From the NCBI GenBank assembly GCA_947653235.1, contig CANTGH010000003.1, positions 1 to 64,000 on the forward strand: a DNA stretch of 64,000 nucleotides. Reading direction: 5' to 3'. The stretch is from an uncultured Clostridium sp. (GTDB lineage: Bacteria; Bacillota; Clostridia; TANB77; CAG-508). The translations under genes and the position numbers were made by a program. The notes beneath the pieces were generated by a model, which saw only the letters and a list, made by a program, of their open reading frames with translations, had not been told where the DNA came from and made no database searches. This document shows positions 28,807 to 36,706 of this stretch, piece after piece; position 1 is the first letter of the stretch, and the number at the start of each line of letters is the position of its first letter.

Positions 28807-29382
28807 TCATTTTCCTAAAATCGTATTTTCATTTAAAATCCATTGATATTCTTTTTGTTTTAATTCCTCTATTTTTTTTGTTAATTTTTTTTCCTCCAAA
28901 TAAGCATTGGTAAAATGAATTAAATATTGTTGTTTTTGTAGCGAAATTTCAGGAACTTCGATTTCTCTTAAAGCCTTCGTACTAATAGTTGGAATGACAG
29001 TTCCATTAGCCTCTTTACGAATTTGTGCTTTGGCTGCTTCAGAATTTAGATATACTTTGATATATTCTGGCAAAAATCGATCCGATTGAATACGAAGTAT
29101 CGCTACCAAAGAAGGAATTAAAATATTTTGGTATTGTTTGGTAATATATACAGCGGTATACGGTTGACTAAGACGCATTAAAACATCGCCTTCTTTCGAC
29201 AACACCCTATCTTCTATCACAGAATGACTTTCAAAAATTTCACACAAATCTTCATCAATCTGCCCTTCTTTTTCAAAGCTTCCCAAAGTAAACATTTGAT
29301 AAGAGTGTCCCATTTTGATTTTGGCCTTTTTTCTGGTTAAAAGCAATCCTGTTCTAATTTCAGCAATTTCCTGTAATTTCAA
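28807..29382 (-). CDS. hsdS: half-size HsdS specificity subunit
   Basis: 191 residues holding one target-recognition domain (starts KLQEIAEIRTGLL, contains GDVLMRLSQPYTAVYITKQY and ANGTVIPTISTKALREIEVP) and one coiled-coil conserved region (LEEKKLTKKIEELKQKE). Normal HsdS has two of each at about 400 residues. A half subunit can pair with itself and would then read a palindromic split site. The start is TTG at 29380-29382 after GAGGAGGGG. First gene of the operon. Confidence 0.85.
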   Translation of the reverse strand: MKLQEIAEIRTGLLLTRKKAKIKMGHSYQMFTLGSFEKEGQIDEDLCEIFESHSVIEDRVLSKEGDVLMRLSQPYTAVYITKQYQNILIPSLVAILRIQSDRFLPEYIKVYLNSEAAKAQIRKEANGTVIPTISTKALREIEVPEISLQKQQYLIHFTNAYLEEKKLTKKIEELKQKEYQWILNENTILGK

Positions 29383-29441
29383 TATTTTCCCCTCCTCTTT
29401 GCATTCTAAAATATACCAATGTTCTTTTTACTATAATACAA

Positions 29442-29470
29442 ATTATAGTAGATTAGGAAATGTTTGTCAA
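29442..29470 (-). promoter_or_regulatory. consensus promoter of the hsd-PIN operon
   Basis: On the minus strand TTGACA (29465-29470) and TATAAT (29442-29447) are spaced by exactly 17 bases, 60 bases before the hsdS start. Both boxes match sigma-A consensus perfectly, implying strong constitutive expression. Confidence 0.88.
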
Positions 29471-29490
29471 GTCCATTTCAAATTTTCGTC

Positions 29491-29518
29491 AAAAAAAATC
29501 AGTCCTTATTGACTGACT
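29491..29518 (-). terminator. terminator after the SDR gene
   Basis: Minus-strand hairpin AGTC-AATAAG-GACT within a longer imperfect stem, followed by a run of T. It separates the SDR run from the hsd operon. Confidence 0.65.
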
Positions 29519-29535
29519 TTAACTTATTTTTCACC

Positions 29536-30215
29536 CTATCTATTAAAACTTCTCTCAATCACAATATCAGCAACGGTTAGACGATTTTCTTGGAAAATAT
29601 TCTGTAAAATCACATCTGCCACTTCCGCTGGATCCATGAAAGAACTTTGTTTTTCTTCTGAAACATAATCTCTACTATGTTCATAAAAATTCGTATTTAT
29701 CCCTCCTGGATAAACACCAATAACTTTTATGCTACTTTCAAACTCTCTGTATAACCTCTTTCGCCCCATTTAGTTGCACAATACACGCTTTCTTGTTGGT
29801 TGCCTCGCAAAGCCGCTGAAGACATAATATTAACGATTTTGACATCTTTTTCCTCCGTTGCTTTCAAAACTTGCGTAGAGGCAATCATCATGCCTTGCAA
29901 ACCTTTCAAACATTTTTCCATATCCTGTTTTCGATATTCGGTTGGCATTTTGAAAGATGATTCTCCTGCATTATTGATTAACACTTTAATCTTTCCAAGA
30001 TTTTTTATTTTCTCAATGGCCGAAATCATAAACTCTTCGTCAGAAACATCACCACAAAAATCTTGATAATTTTCCTTAAAAACTATTTCCATTTCCTTTA
30101 ATTTTTCTTGACTTCTAGCAATATTGCATACCAACAATCCTTTATCCAAAGATTGTTTCACCAACTCCAATCCTAAACCACTTGTTCCACCTGTAATAAT
30201 AATAATATCCTTCAT
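29536..30215 (-). pseudogene. short-chain dehydrogenase/reductase with a central frame break
   Basis: NAD(P)-dependent SDR: TGGTSGLGLELVKQ (Rossmann), VLINNAGESS, the catalytic YCATKWGERGYTE motif, then a frame change into SIKVIGVYPGGINTNFYEH. About a dozen bases seem to be lost between two AAAGTAGCA-like stretches near 29735, removing roughly four residues and shifting the frame. There is no CGG here, so it is not one of the recurrent shift sites. It may be a real inactivation or a local error. It overlaps the Nudix gene by four bases (ATGA type). Confidence 0.7.
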
Positions 30216-30727
30216 CTATTTTCCTCCTTATTTTTCATTATCTCATAAAATTTTCTTGCTGCCACGCTTAACTCTTCTTCATCCACCTCTTCAATTCTAT
30301 ATTTTTCATACCCCAAATTTTTCATTGGCTCCGCAATTTCCAATTTTCCACCTTCGTGTGTGCCTTTGTAGGCAAGAAGTATCCAGTATTTTTCCTTTTG
30401 CTCTCTTAAATCAAAAGTTTTCTCTAAAATAGCTGTTATAAATTCGCCTATTTGAATTTTAGCTTTTGTTCCAACTTCTTCTGTAATTTCCCTTTGCAAA
30501 GCACTTCTAAAATCCGCATCCGTGTTTTTGACACCTCCGCCAATGCCTTCTAACTTAAATCTTTCATCTCGACATGCTGGACCTCTTCTTTGCAAAATTA
30601 AGTGCTTTTCATTATCAAAAGCAAATACAATCACTGCGACTTGATAATCGGAAGGCACTTCACTGCAATTTTTCAAATGTTCCCTTAATTCAGCAAAATC
30701 TTTTACTTCTTGTGAAAATAATTCCAT
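30212..30727 (-). CDS. Nudix hydrolase
   Basis: 171 residues with the Nudix box GGGVKNTDADFRSALQREIT then EEVGTK, following QRRGPACRDERFKLEG. It would hydrolyse a nucleoside diphosphate linked to another group; the substrate is unknown. It is coupled to the SDR gene downstream and lies nine bases after a GNAT gene, part of a run of eight minus-strand genes at 29.5-34.2 kb. Confidence 0.9.
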   Translation of the reverse strand: MELFSQEVKDFAELREHLKNCSEVPSDYQVAVIVFAFDNEKHLILQRRGPACRDERFKLEGIGGGVKNTDADFRSALQREITEEVGTKAKIQIGEFITAILEKTFDLREQKEKYWILLAYKGTHEGGKLEIAEPMKNLGYEKYRIEEVDEEELSVAARKFYEIMKNKEENR

Positions 30728-30736
30728 TTTCCCTCC

Positions 30737-31237
30737 TTAAATCTGAAATTGATAAGCAACTTCTTCATATATTTGATTGCCAATCTCAATTTCCTTTTCG
30801 GCAAACAAAACACCACCCATTTTTTCATAAAACCTTCTGGACGGATGATTTTCTTTTAAACACCACAAAATAATCTTTGATTTTCCTCTTTGTTTTAAAT
30901 CTGCCAATGCATATTCTAACATTGCTTTTCCAATACCATTTCTTTTCTTGTCTGGTTTTACATACAAACCACATATTTCTGCCTCAATTTCTGGATACTC
31001 TTTGGAAAATCGATTGTCTTCTACATAGCGACAAAAGCCCAAAATTTCTCCCTTTTCCTCTGCTACAATCCAATCTATCAAACGATAATCTTTTTTTCGC
31101 TTTTCAATTCTTTCTTCTCGATTCATCGCATCTAAGAATTCATTCTCAATAATTCCTCGATAAGCACTTTGCCATCCACTTATTTGGATATCTACAACTG
31201 CTTCAATGTCTTTTTCTTGTATATTTCTAATTTTCAT
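30737..31237 (-). CDS. GNAT family N-acetyltransferase
   Basis: 166 residues with the acetyl-CoA loop LYVKPDKKRNGIGKAMLEYA and a C-terminal ENHPSRRFYEKMGGVLF. The start IRNIQEKDIEAVVDIQISGW is typical of stand-alone GNATs. It overlaps the upstream DUF402 gene by 11 bases. Substrate unknown. Confidence 0.92.
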   Translation of the reverse strand: MKIRNIQEKDIEAVVDIQISGWQSAYRGIIENEFLDAMNREERIEKRKKDYRLIDWIVAEEKGEILGFCRYVEDNRFSKEYPEIEAEICGLYVKPDKKRNGIGKAMLEYALADLKQRGKSKIILWCLKENHPSRRFYEKMGGVLFAEKEIEIGNQIYEEVAYQFQI

Positions 31238-31781
31238 TTTGTTCTCCTACTTCTAACATCATTTTTAAATATTTATACGTAAATTCCCTCAATTGCCTTT
31301 TCTTTCCTTTTAGTTTATTTAGCAAATCTTTAGCAATTTCATAGGCTTGTTCAAATTCTTCTTTGCTTATTTCCTGTTTCTCCAAAGCTTCCTGTAAATC
31401 ATCTTCATCTAGCAAAATAGTTTCCCCATTTGGTTGCACAACCACATCTAAATATAAATCGTCTTCATAGAGCATGCCATTTTCCTTGCCTATTTTTTTG
31501 GCAATATCAAAATACCATTCGACAATTCGATTTTTCTCATCATAAATCGTAGTTAAACAAACCTTTGAATTTTTATCATAAAATTGCAACCACTTGTAAT
31601 TATTATCTATTAAACATATCTGATTGGGCAATATTTTCTTCTTTTTGACTTTTACAAAGTGCCTAAAAAACACCTCTCCACTGAAATCTAGATTTTGGAA
31701 CCTTACTATTTTTTCTTGCATTTTCTCTATTTCTTCTTTATTGGTCCAGTTGGCAAATCTTCTTTTCAAATCGACTTTCAC
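31227..31781 (-). CDS. DUF402-family protein
   Basis: 184 residues. The central part (IYDEKNRIVEWYFDIAKKIG, then YEDDLYLDVVVQPNG and LLDEDDLQEALEKQEISKEE) matches the DUF402 (FomD/YgaC-like) fold, a nucleotide phosphatase family with Asp-rich metal sites. The first frame codon is GTG overlapping the ribosome site; TTG four codons later is an alternative start. It lies within the run of small enzymes. Confidence 0.82.
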   Translation of the reverse strand: MKVDLKRRFANWTNKEEIEKMQEKIVRFQNLDFSGEVFFRHFVKVKKKKILPNQICLIDNNYKWLQFYDKNSKVCLTTIYDEKNRIVEWYFDIAKKIGKENGMLYEDDLYLDVVVQPNGETILLDEDDLQEALEKQEISKEEFEQAYEIAKDLLNKLKGKKRQLREFTYKYLKMMLEVGEQNEN

Positions 31782-31787
31782 TCCTTC

Positions 31788-32351
31788 TTACAATTCAAAT
31801 CTCTCCCTAATCCTCTTCGCCACCTCTTTCGCTGAAATATTGGTATTATCAATCCTCAAATAATTTTTTTCCTGTATCTCACCTGGTAACGAATTCAATC
31901 GATATTTCTCCAAACTTCTCAAAAGTTCATCTTCACTCCATTCCAAATCTCGCTTAGATGCCTTATGCTCCAAACGATTCGCCGTTTTATTTCTTCTTAA
32001 TCGTTCCTCTAACGTCGTTTCTAACTCCACAATGTAAATCTCTCCATTATTTTTTCGAAAAATATCAAAAATTTCCTCTACATATTCCCATTCTTCCTCC
32101 AAATTAAACGCCCAGCAACACGTAAAAATCACGCCTTCTAAATCACTTTTTGCCACTTTTTCGAAAATTTGCATGCGAAATAATTTGTCAAGTTCCTTAA
32201 ATTCGCGACTGCTGTGGTCAAATATGGGAAGTAGTAATTCGATTGTCATATGATTATGTAACAATTTTAAATTGGTAATTTTCGTCAGTTCCTGCCCAAC
32301 TGTCATTTTTCCGACCGCTTGGGGGCCTGCAATTAAAACAAGTTTTGCCAT
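31788..32351 (-). CDS. P-loop nucleoside/shikimate kinase-like protein
   Basis: 187 residues with Walker A GPQAVGKMT near the start, LLHNHMTIELLLPIF and FTCCWAFNLEEEWEY. This is the layout of small AAA_33/AAA_18-type kinases. The phosphate acceptor is unknown. It overlaps the upstream nucleotidase gene by 19 bases. Confidence 0.82.
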   Translation of the reverse strand: MAKLVLIAGPQAVGKMTVGQELTKITNLKLLHNHMTIELLLPIFDHSSREFKELDKLFRMQIFEKVAKSDLEGVIFTCCWAFNLEEEWEYVEEIFDIFRKNNGEIYIVELETTLEERLRRNKTANRLEHKASKRDLEWSEDELLRSLEKYRLNSLPGEIQEKNYLRIDNTNISAKEVAKRIRERFEL

Positions 32352-32935
32352 TTCAATTTTCTCCCCTTCTTAATCATCCAACGATACACTTCTCCCCAAT
32401 TACTAACTTCCTTCAAATACTCGTTTTCCTCTAAATCATAACCTCTCATACCTCTAAAATATAACGTGCTAATTTTATTTTCCGCCATTTTTAGGCAGGT
32501 TTCTGGCTTATCATCAATCATGCAATTTATCTTTTCGGCTTGACAAATTTCTAATTTGTTTTGCTTTTTCCAATAAGATTTGTCAAATTTTAAATTTTCC
32601 TTTTCAAATCGCTCCATTACAATATTTATCAAACTTTCCTCTTCTGTTCCTCTAGCTGATATTAGAATCAATTCATGTCCCATCTCTTTTAATTTACCTA
32701 ACACATATTTAGCCTTAGGCATAATTGGTGCTTCTATTGAAACTCTTTTAAAATCCTCTTTGATAAATTTCTCCTTTTCCTGCTCCGTCCAATCATAGCG
32801 ATTTTGTACAAAAAATTCGTTCAAATGAATTTTCCCATTCCCGCGACACTTCTCCAAATCAAAAATTTCTGCAGCTGCAAACAGTCCTTTTTCATAATCC
32901 AAGATTACACCATCGACATCAATCCCAATCTTCAT
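32333..32935 (-). CDS. HAD-superfamily 5'-nucleotidase-like protein
   Basis: 200 residues opening with GIDVDGVILDYEKGL (HAD motif I, DxDGV), then ILISARGTEEES (motif II) and CMIDDKPETCL (motif IV). It resembles cytosolic 5'(3')-deoxyribonucleotidases and uncharacterised NLI-type phosphatases. It overlaps the next HAD gene upstream by four bases, so the two are coupled. Confidence 0.85.
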   Translation of the reverse strand: MKIGIDVDGVILDYEKGLFAAAEIFDLEKCRGNGKIHLNEFFVQNRYDWTEQEKEKFIKEDFKRVSIEAPIMPKAKYVLGKLKEMGHELILISARGTEEESLINIVMERFEKENLKFDKSYWKKQNKLEICQAEKINCMIDDKPETCLKMAENKISTLYFRGMRGYDLEENEYLKEVSNWGEVYRWMIKKGRKLKWQNLF

Positions 32936-33541
32936 TCTAAAATTCCTCTCTTTTTCAATTCTATCTCCAAATCCTTCGCCCCTGAAAAAAGAATTCCTTC
33001 TATTCCCACATTTCTTGCCATAGCAACATTTTCCTTACAATCATCAATAAAAACTGTTTCATTTGGAAGTATTTTCAAATCCTTTATAATATGTTCAAAG
33101 CAACCTTCATCTGTCTTAAGCATACCATATTCATAAGAAAAATATTTTTTATCAAAAATGCTAATTTGCCTATTATTTTCTAAAATATAGTCCATCCACT
33201 CTCTCATATGGTCAGATAATAAAATTAACCTATATTTACCTTTTAACTTTTGAATTATCTTCATAGTTCCTTCCACTGGAATATTTAATCCTTGTCTAAT
33301 ACATTTTTTCAAAACGTCTTTGTCCATATTCCAATTGGTATCTTTTACTAAATATGCCAAATATTCTTCTTCCGAATATTTTCCGCGCATCGCATCGAAA
33401 AATATGTCTAATGCTTCACCCTGCTTTCTTCTCAAAAACTCTTCTGAAGACACTCCGCGTATTTTGTGCCACAATCTTTTCCACACCATAATACCCCGAA
33501 ACAATCACTTCTGACAAATCAAATATGATATTTTTTACCAT
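32932..33541 (-). CDS. HAD hydrolase read through one CGG shift site
   Basis: Haloacid dehalogenase-like hydrolase. The C-terminal frame begins without motif I, but the true start is ATG at 33539-33541 in another frame: MVKNIIFDLSEVIVSG holds motif I. The frames join at an extra C (plus 33457), NNN-C-GGA, giving AQNTGVSSEEFLRRK. Without the C the gene has 609 bases and 202 residues. Motif II is LILLSDHMREW and motif IV FIDDCKENVAMA. Substrate unknown. This is a clear case because a gene finder would choose a truncated start lacking the catalytic Asp. Confidence 0.8.
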
Positions 33542-33550
33542 TTCTTCTCC

Positions 33551-34183
33551 CTACTTTATCTCATAATTTCTCAAACTCTCCACATATGTCAAAATACTCT
33601 CATTGTTTATTTTCTCTGGATCTAAATCACAAAACTGCATAATTTGTTTTTCAATTTGCAAAGCACACGTAATCAAACCATCAGCTTTTTCCATATTTGA
33701 CCACACGGAAAGTGGCTTATCTCGATATCTCATCTTGGCTTCTTCCAATCTTTCCTCAATTCCCACAACACCATTGGGTGCCACTCTTTGGTCACAATAA
33801 GCACAAATCTTTCTTTCAAAAGAAGTGGATTTCAACGTTTCCTCGTTTTTCCTCGACCTTTTTCCATCCAAAATTACCAATTCTTTTTCCGACAAACCTT
33901 CTAATTTTCCAATTTCCAAATTCAAGGCATGGTCATTTGTGCCATATTTTTCAAAATATTTTTTCCTAAGCTTTCTAAAATTCTCATCCTCCGAAAAATC
34001 TTCTGGAATTTTCAAGATATTACCCATATCATGAAGTAAGCAAACACGAATAATTGCTTCTTTTTCTAATATCGGACCATTCCAATGATGAATAATCAAC
34101 TGACTACATGCCGCAACTCTTAGCATGTGCATTTGTAAATTTTCTGGCAAATAATATTTTTGATATATTTTTAAAATGTTCAT
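33551..34183 (-). CDS. HD-domain phosphohydrolase
   Basis: 210 residues. HMLRVAACSQLIIHHW gives the first His and CLLHDMGNILK the His-Asp pair of the HD fold. It would hydrolyse a nucleotide or other phosphate ester. It begins the run of small minus-strand enzymes and is 10 bases from the HAD gene. Confidence 0.85.
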   Translation of the reverse strand: MNILKIYQKYYLPENLQMHMLRVAACSQLIIHHWNGPILEKEAIIRVCLLHDMGNILKIPEDFSEDENFRKLRKKYFEKYGTNDHALNLEIGKLEGLSEKELVILDGKRSRKNEETLKSTSFERKICAYCDQRVAPNGVVGIEERLEEAKMRYRDKPLSVWSNMEKADGLITCALQIEKQIMQFCDLDPEKINNESILTYVESLRNYEIK

Positions 34184-34317
34184 AAAATTCTCCTATTTTA
34201 TAGCATGAAATATATCATATTTTTTCCAACTTTTAAAGTATTTTTTATAATTATTTACCATCATTCAAAAACTTCCTAAAAAAATATCATATTATCTCAT
34301 ACATTTTAAAAAAAATA

Positions 34318-34346
34318 TTGACAAATTTAAAATAGTATGTTAATAT
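34318..34346 (+). promoter_or_regulatory. promoter of the tRNA-Arg/tRNA-Pro operon
   Basis: TTGACA (34318-34323), 17-base spacer, TAATAT (34341-34346), 25 bases before the first base of tRNA-Arg. Confidence 0.8.
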
Positions 34347-34370
34347 ATTTATTGTCTATAAAAATTATTT

Positions 34371-34447
<77 letters not shown>

Positions 34448-34513
34448 AATTTTTTTAAAGTTTATAAAATTGTTAAAAAATATTAAACGTAATACTTTTT
34501 AACAATATTCTAT

Positions 34514-34589
34514 CGAGGTGTAGCGCAGTTGGTAGCGCGCGTGGTTTGGGACCATGAGGTCGCAGGTTCGATCCCTGTCACCTCGACCA
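34514..34589 (+). tRNA. tRNA-Pro (anticodon TGG), integration site
   Basis: 76 bases, acceptor CGAGGTG/CACCTCG, anticodon TGG, CCA encoded. Its last 12 bases are repeated at 44560, 54147 and 62907, so this is the attachment gene of the tandem elements. The tRNA is kept whole. Confidence 0.95.
34578..34589 (+). repeat. attL core of the tandem array (tcacctcgacca)
   Basis: Twelve bases at the end of tRNA-Pro, found again at three places downstream, each bounding one element. Confidence 0.9.
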
Positions 34590-34645
34590 TTTTTTACCCT
34601 TTTTTAGGGAAATTTAAAAGAATTTATAAAAATTCAAAACTTATG

Positions 34646-34692
34646 AATTATGCTATTTTTCAATGAAAATTGGAAATAGCATAATTTTTTTG
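34646..34692 (+). terminator. terminator just inside element 1
   Basis: 13-bp perfect stem aattatgctattt / aaatagcataatt followed by T's, 57 bases after the tRNA end. It would end the tRNA transcript at the element border. Confidence 0.8.
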
Positions 34693-34740
34693 CATTCTAA
34701 AAAATTCTTAAAAATATGTCTATTTCTTTCAAGAAAAAGT

Positions 34741-34782
34741 TTCTGTAAAATTTTACAAAAATTTCTGTAATTTTCTGTAAAA
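34741..34782 (+). repeat. left arm-type repeats of element 1 (TTCTGTAAA)
   Basis: Three copies of TTCTGTAA(A) at 34741, 34763 and 34773. The same word recurs at the right end, as expected for integrase arm-binding sites. Confidence 0.75.
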
Positions 34783-34846
34783 CGTTTTTCCTGAAATTTC
34801 AATCATTTTAAAGTTCTTCAAATAATACGAAAGGAGAACTGATTTT

Positions 34847-35392
34847 ATGGACTTTATCCCCTACAAATCTAACGAATGTTTTGAACATTTATATTATCAA
34901 ATACCAATGGAGTTGTTTTTCAATCTGAAATACAAAAATAAACTTAATTCAGATAGTAAAATTTTATATGGATTTTTGCTGAACAGATTAAGTCTATCTT
35001 CAAAAAATCATTGGTGTGATGAAAATGGTAATGTTTATCTTATTTTTACTCGAAAAGAGCTACAGGAACTTCTGAATTTATCAGATAAAACTGTAACAAA
35101 AGCATTTAGACAATTAAGTGACTGTAAATTGATATATGAGAAGAAACAAGGCTCCGCTAAACCAAACTTAATTTATGTTGGAAAAATACAACATGATGAA
35201 AATTTTAAAAAGTTGATTCGTAAAAATTACGATTCAAGAGCCGTAAAATCTACGATTCATGAACCGGAAAATTTACGACCAAGTAATAACTATGATAATT
35301 ATATTAACAAAGGAAATAAGCAACACAAATTTTCAAACTTTGAAGGAAATAATTTCAGCAATATTGACTGGAATTTACTATATGATAATTAA
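34847..35392 (+). CDS. RepA N-terminal-domain replication initiator, short form
   Basis: 181 residues. Residues 1-130 match the replication initiator A N-terminal winged helix (IPMELFFNLKYKNKLNSDSK, then LYGFLLNRLSLS, then FTRKELQELLNLSDKTVTKA). The homologue in element 3 has 300 residues and an extra C-terminal helical domain; here that part is missing and only the end of it (NIDWNLLYDN) remains, so an internal deletion is likely. The frame is intact and begins after AAAGGAG. It probably lets the excised circle replicate, or regulates it. Confidence 0.8.
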   Translation: MDFIPYKSNECFEHLYYQIPMELFFNLKYKNKLNSDSKILYGFLLNRLSLSSKNHWCDENGNVYLIFTRKELQELLNLSDKTVTKAFRQLSDCKLIYEKKQGSAKPNLIYVGKIQHDENFKKLIRKNYDSRAVKSTIHEPENLRPSNNYDNYINKGNKQHKFSNFEGNNFSNIDWNLLYDN

Positions 35393-35414
35393 AATTTAAA
35401 GGAGATTTAAAATT

Positions 35415-35792
35415 ATGAATGATAGAAAAGTAAATGAAAATGGAATTGAATATATAAAAGTTGGCGATTATTATATGCCGAACTTAAAAGCACCAGAAGG
35501 TGTAAAAATTTCTAAATTAGGTAAATATGGAAGGCTGAGATTACGTTATCTTAAAGAGAATAAAAAGGCTGAATATACAATTTTATTTATAGATAATAAA
35601 TTACAAAATCACCTAGTAGAAATAGACAAAACAGCAAAAGAAAGATTTGATTTGCTAATGAAACAACTAACTGAAAAAGAACATATTACAGAAAAATTAA
35701 AGGCAGAAAATCAGCTAGAATGGGTTGGCAGAATGAATAATATTAAAAATTGTGCTGAAGAAATTATCCTAAAAGAATTAATTTATGTGTAA
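35415..35792 (+). CDS. TnpV-family transposon-encoded protein
   Basis: 125 residues with the TnpV pattern: EYIKVGDYYMPNL, KYGRLRLRYLKENKKAEYTI, KAENQLEWVGRMNNIKNCAE then EIILKEL. Found in many mobilizable elements of Clostridia; its role is unknown. It lies 22 bases after repA behind AAAGGAG, in the same transcript. Confidence 0.85.
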   Translation: MNDRKVNENGIEYIKVGDYYMPNLKAPEGVKISKLGKYGRLRLRYLKENKKAEYTILFIDNKLQNHLVEIDKTAKERFDLLMKQLTEKEHITEKLKAENQLEWVGRMNNIKNCAEEIILKELIYV

Positions 35793-35806
35793 AGTGAGGT
35801 AAAAAT

Positions 35807-36127
35807 ATGGAAGATTTTAAATTATTTAATTTAGATTCTACAGAGTTATATGAATGTATTAGTAGTGCAAAAATAAAATTAAAAAATACAAATGCTAATT
35901 ATAAAGAATTATATAGAAAGCTTGAGAAAATTAAAGATAAATTTCCTAATATTCGTGGCATTTTAGAAGATGAACAGTACTCTGAATTGACATTAGAGGA
36001 GAGCGAAAATTTGCTAAAAGTTATCAATTTATATCGTGATATTTTGGAAATGGAACAATACGAAATTTTCTTTTTAGGTGGCAAAGAAACCTATAATTTC
36101 TTTAAGAAAGTTGACATTTTAAAATAA
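35807..36127 (+). CDS. conserved element protein (paralogue at 55610)
   Basis: 106 residues, mostly helical: NTNANYKELYRKLEKIKDKF, then RGILEDEQYSELTLEESENL and NLYRDILEMEQYEIFFLGG. An obvious relative lies at 55610-55927 in element 3 at the same place in the gene order, so it belongs to the backbone of this element family. Function unknown. It starts 14 bases after tnpV. Confidence 0.75.
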   Translation: MEDFKLFNLDSTELYECISSAKIKLKNTNANYKELYRKLEKIKDKFPNIRGILEDEQYSELTLEESENLLKVINLYRDILEMEQYEIFFLGGKETYNFFKKVDILK

Positions 36128-36189
36128 AAAATTGACTGAAAAAGATGCATTTTTTTATGATTTATATCTTCTTTCAGGAAGTATTATGA

Positions 36190-36275
36190 AAGATTTTAAG
36201 AGAGTACTCTCGAAAAATCTTGAATAGAGCAAGCAACGTATTTGTACTCACGCTACAAATACATCTATCGAATGG
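36190..36275 (+). other. candidate oriT of element 1
   Basis: Two inverted repeats lie just upstream of mobC and the relaxase gene: agatttt..gagagtactctc..aaaatct (36190-36221) and gtatttgta-ctcacgc-tacaaatac (36238-36262). Position and structure fit an origin of transfer. The nick site cannot be placed. Confidence 0.5.
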
Positions 36276-36325
36276 GACCAGTCCCAAACCCTTTTAAAAT
36301 TTTTATAGAAAGCGAGAAAAAATTT

Positions 36326-36706
36326 ATGAGAAAAAGAAATTTAAAAGTTAATGTATTTTTGAATCCAGATGAGAAAAAAATTTTTGAAGAAAAAGCAAAA
36401 AAATCTGGCTTGAATCAATCTGAATTTTTTAGAAAAATAATTTTAGATTATAGATTGAAAGAACAACCTGATGAAAGATTTTACGAAATACTTTCTCAGT
36501 TAAGAGGTATGGCAAATAATTTAAATCAAATGGCAAGAGTTTATAATCGAAATCAAGGTTATGTGAATGATTACAAAATTGTCCCATTATTTCAAGAAGT
36601 AAGAGATCTCGTTTTAAGCTTGCAAGAAGTTTATATCTTACCTCAAAAGAAAGGAGCACAAGTTGGCAACAACAAAAATTTGGAAATTCAAGAGCAGATT
36701 AAATAG
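36326..36706 (+). CDS. MobC-like relaxosome protein
   Basis: 126 residues starting MRKRNLKVNVFLNPDEKKIF, a ribbon-helix-helix DNA-binding start, then GLNQSEFFRKIILDYRL and QLRGMANNLNQMARVYN, the MobC signature. It would bind oriT and help the relaxase. The frame extends 28 codons upstream into the oriT repeats, so the internal Met is preferred. It overlaps the relaxase gene by 44 bases. Confidence 0.85.
   Translation: MRKRNLKVNVFLNPDEKKIFEEKAKKSGLNQSEFFRKIILDYRLKEQPDERFYEILSQLRGMANNLNQMARVYNRNQGYVNDYKIVPLFQEVRDLVLSLQEVYILPQKKGAQVGNNKNLEIQEQIK

Noticed and set aside
22655..30215. Counting the GNAT (near 23170) and SDR (near 29735) frame breaks as further CGG sites.
   Set aside because: Neither has a CGG at the break and both need added rather than removed bases, so they are kept apart as ordinary frameshifts or local errors.
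2540..33541. Calling LysR, comEC, aspS, the M14 gene, the isomerase and the HAD gene pseudogenes.
   Set aside because: All breaks are the same codon-aligned C insertion, aspS should be essential, and corrected lengths and motifs are all normal. Independent decay would give mixed indels and stops.
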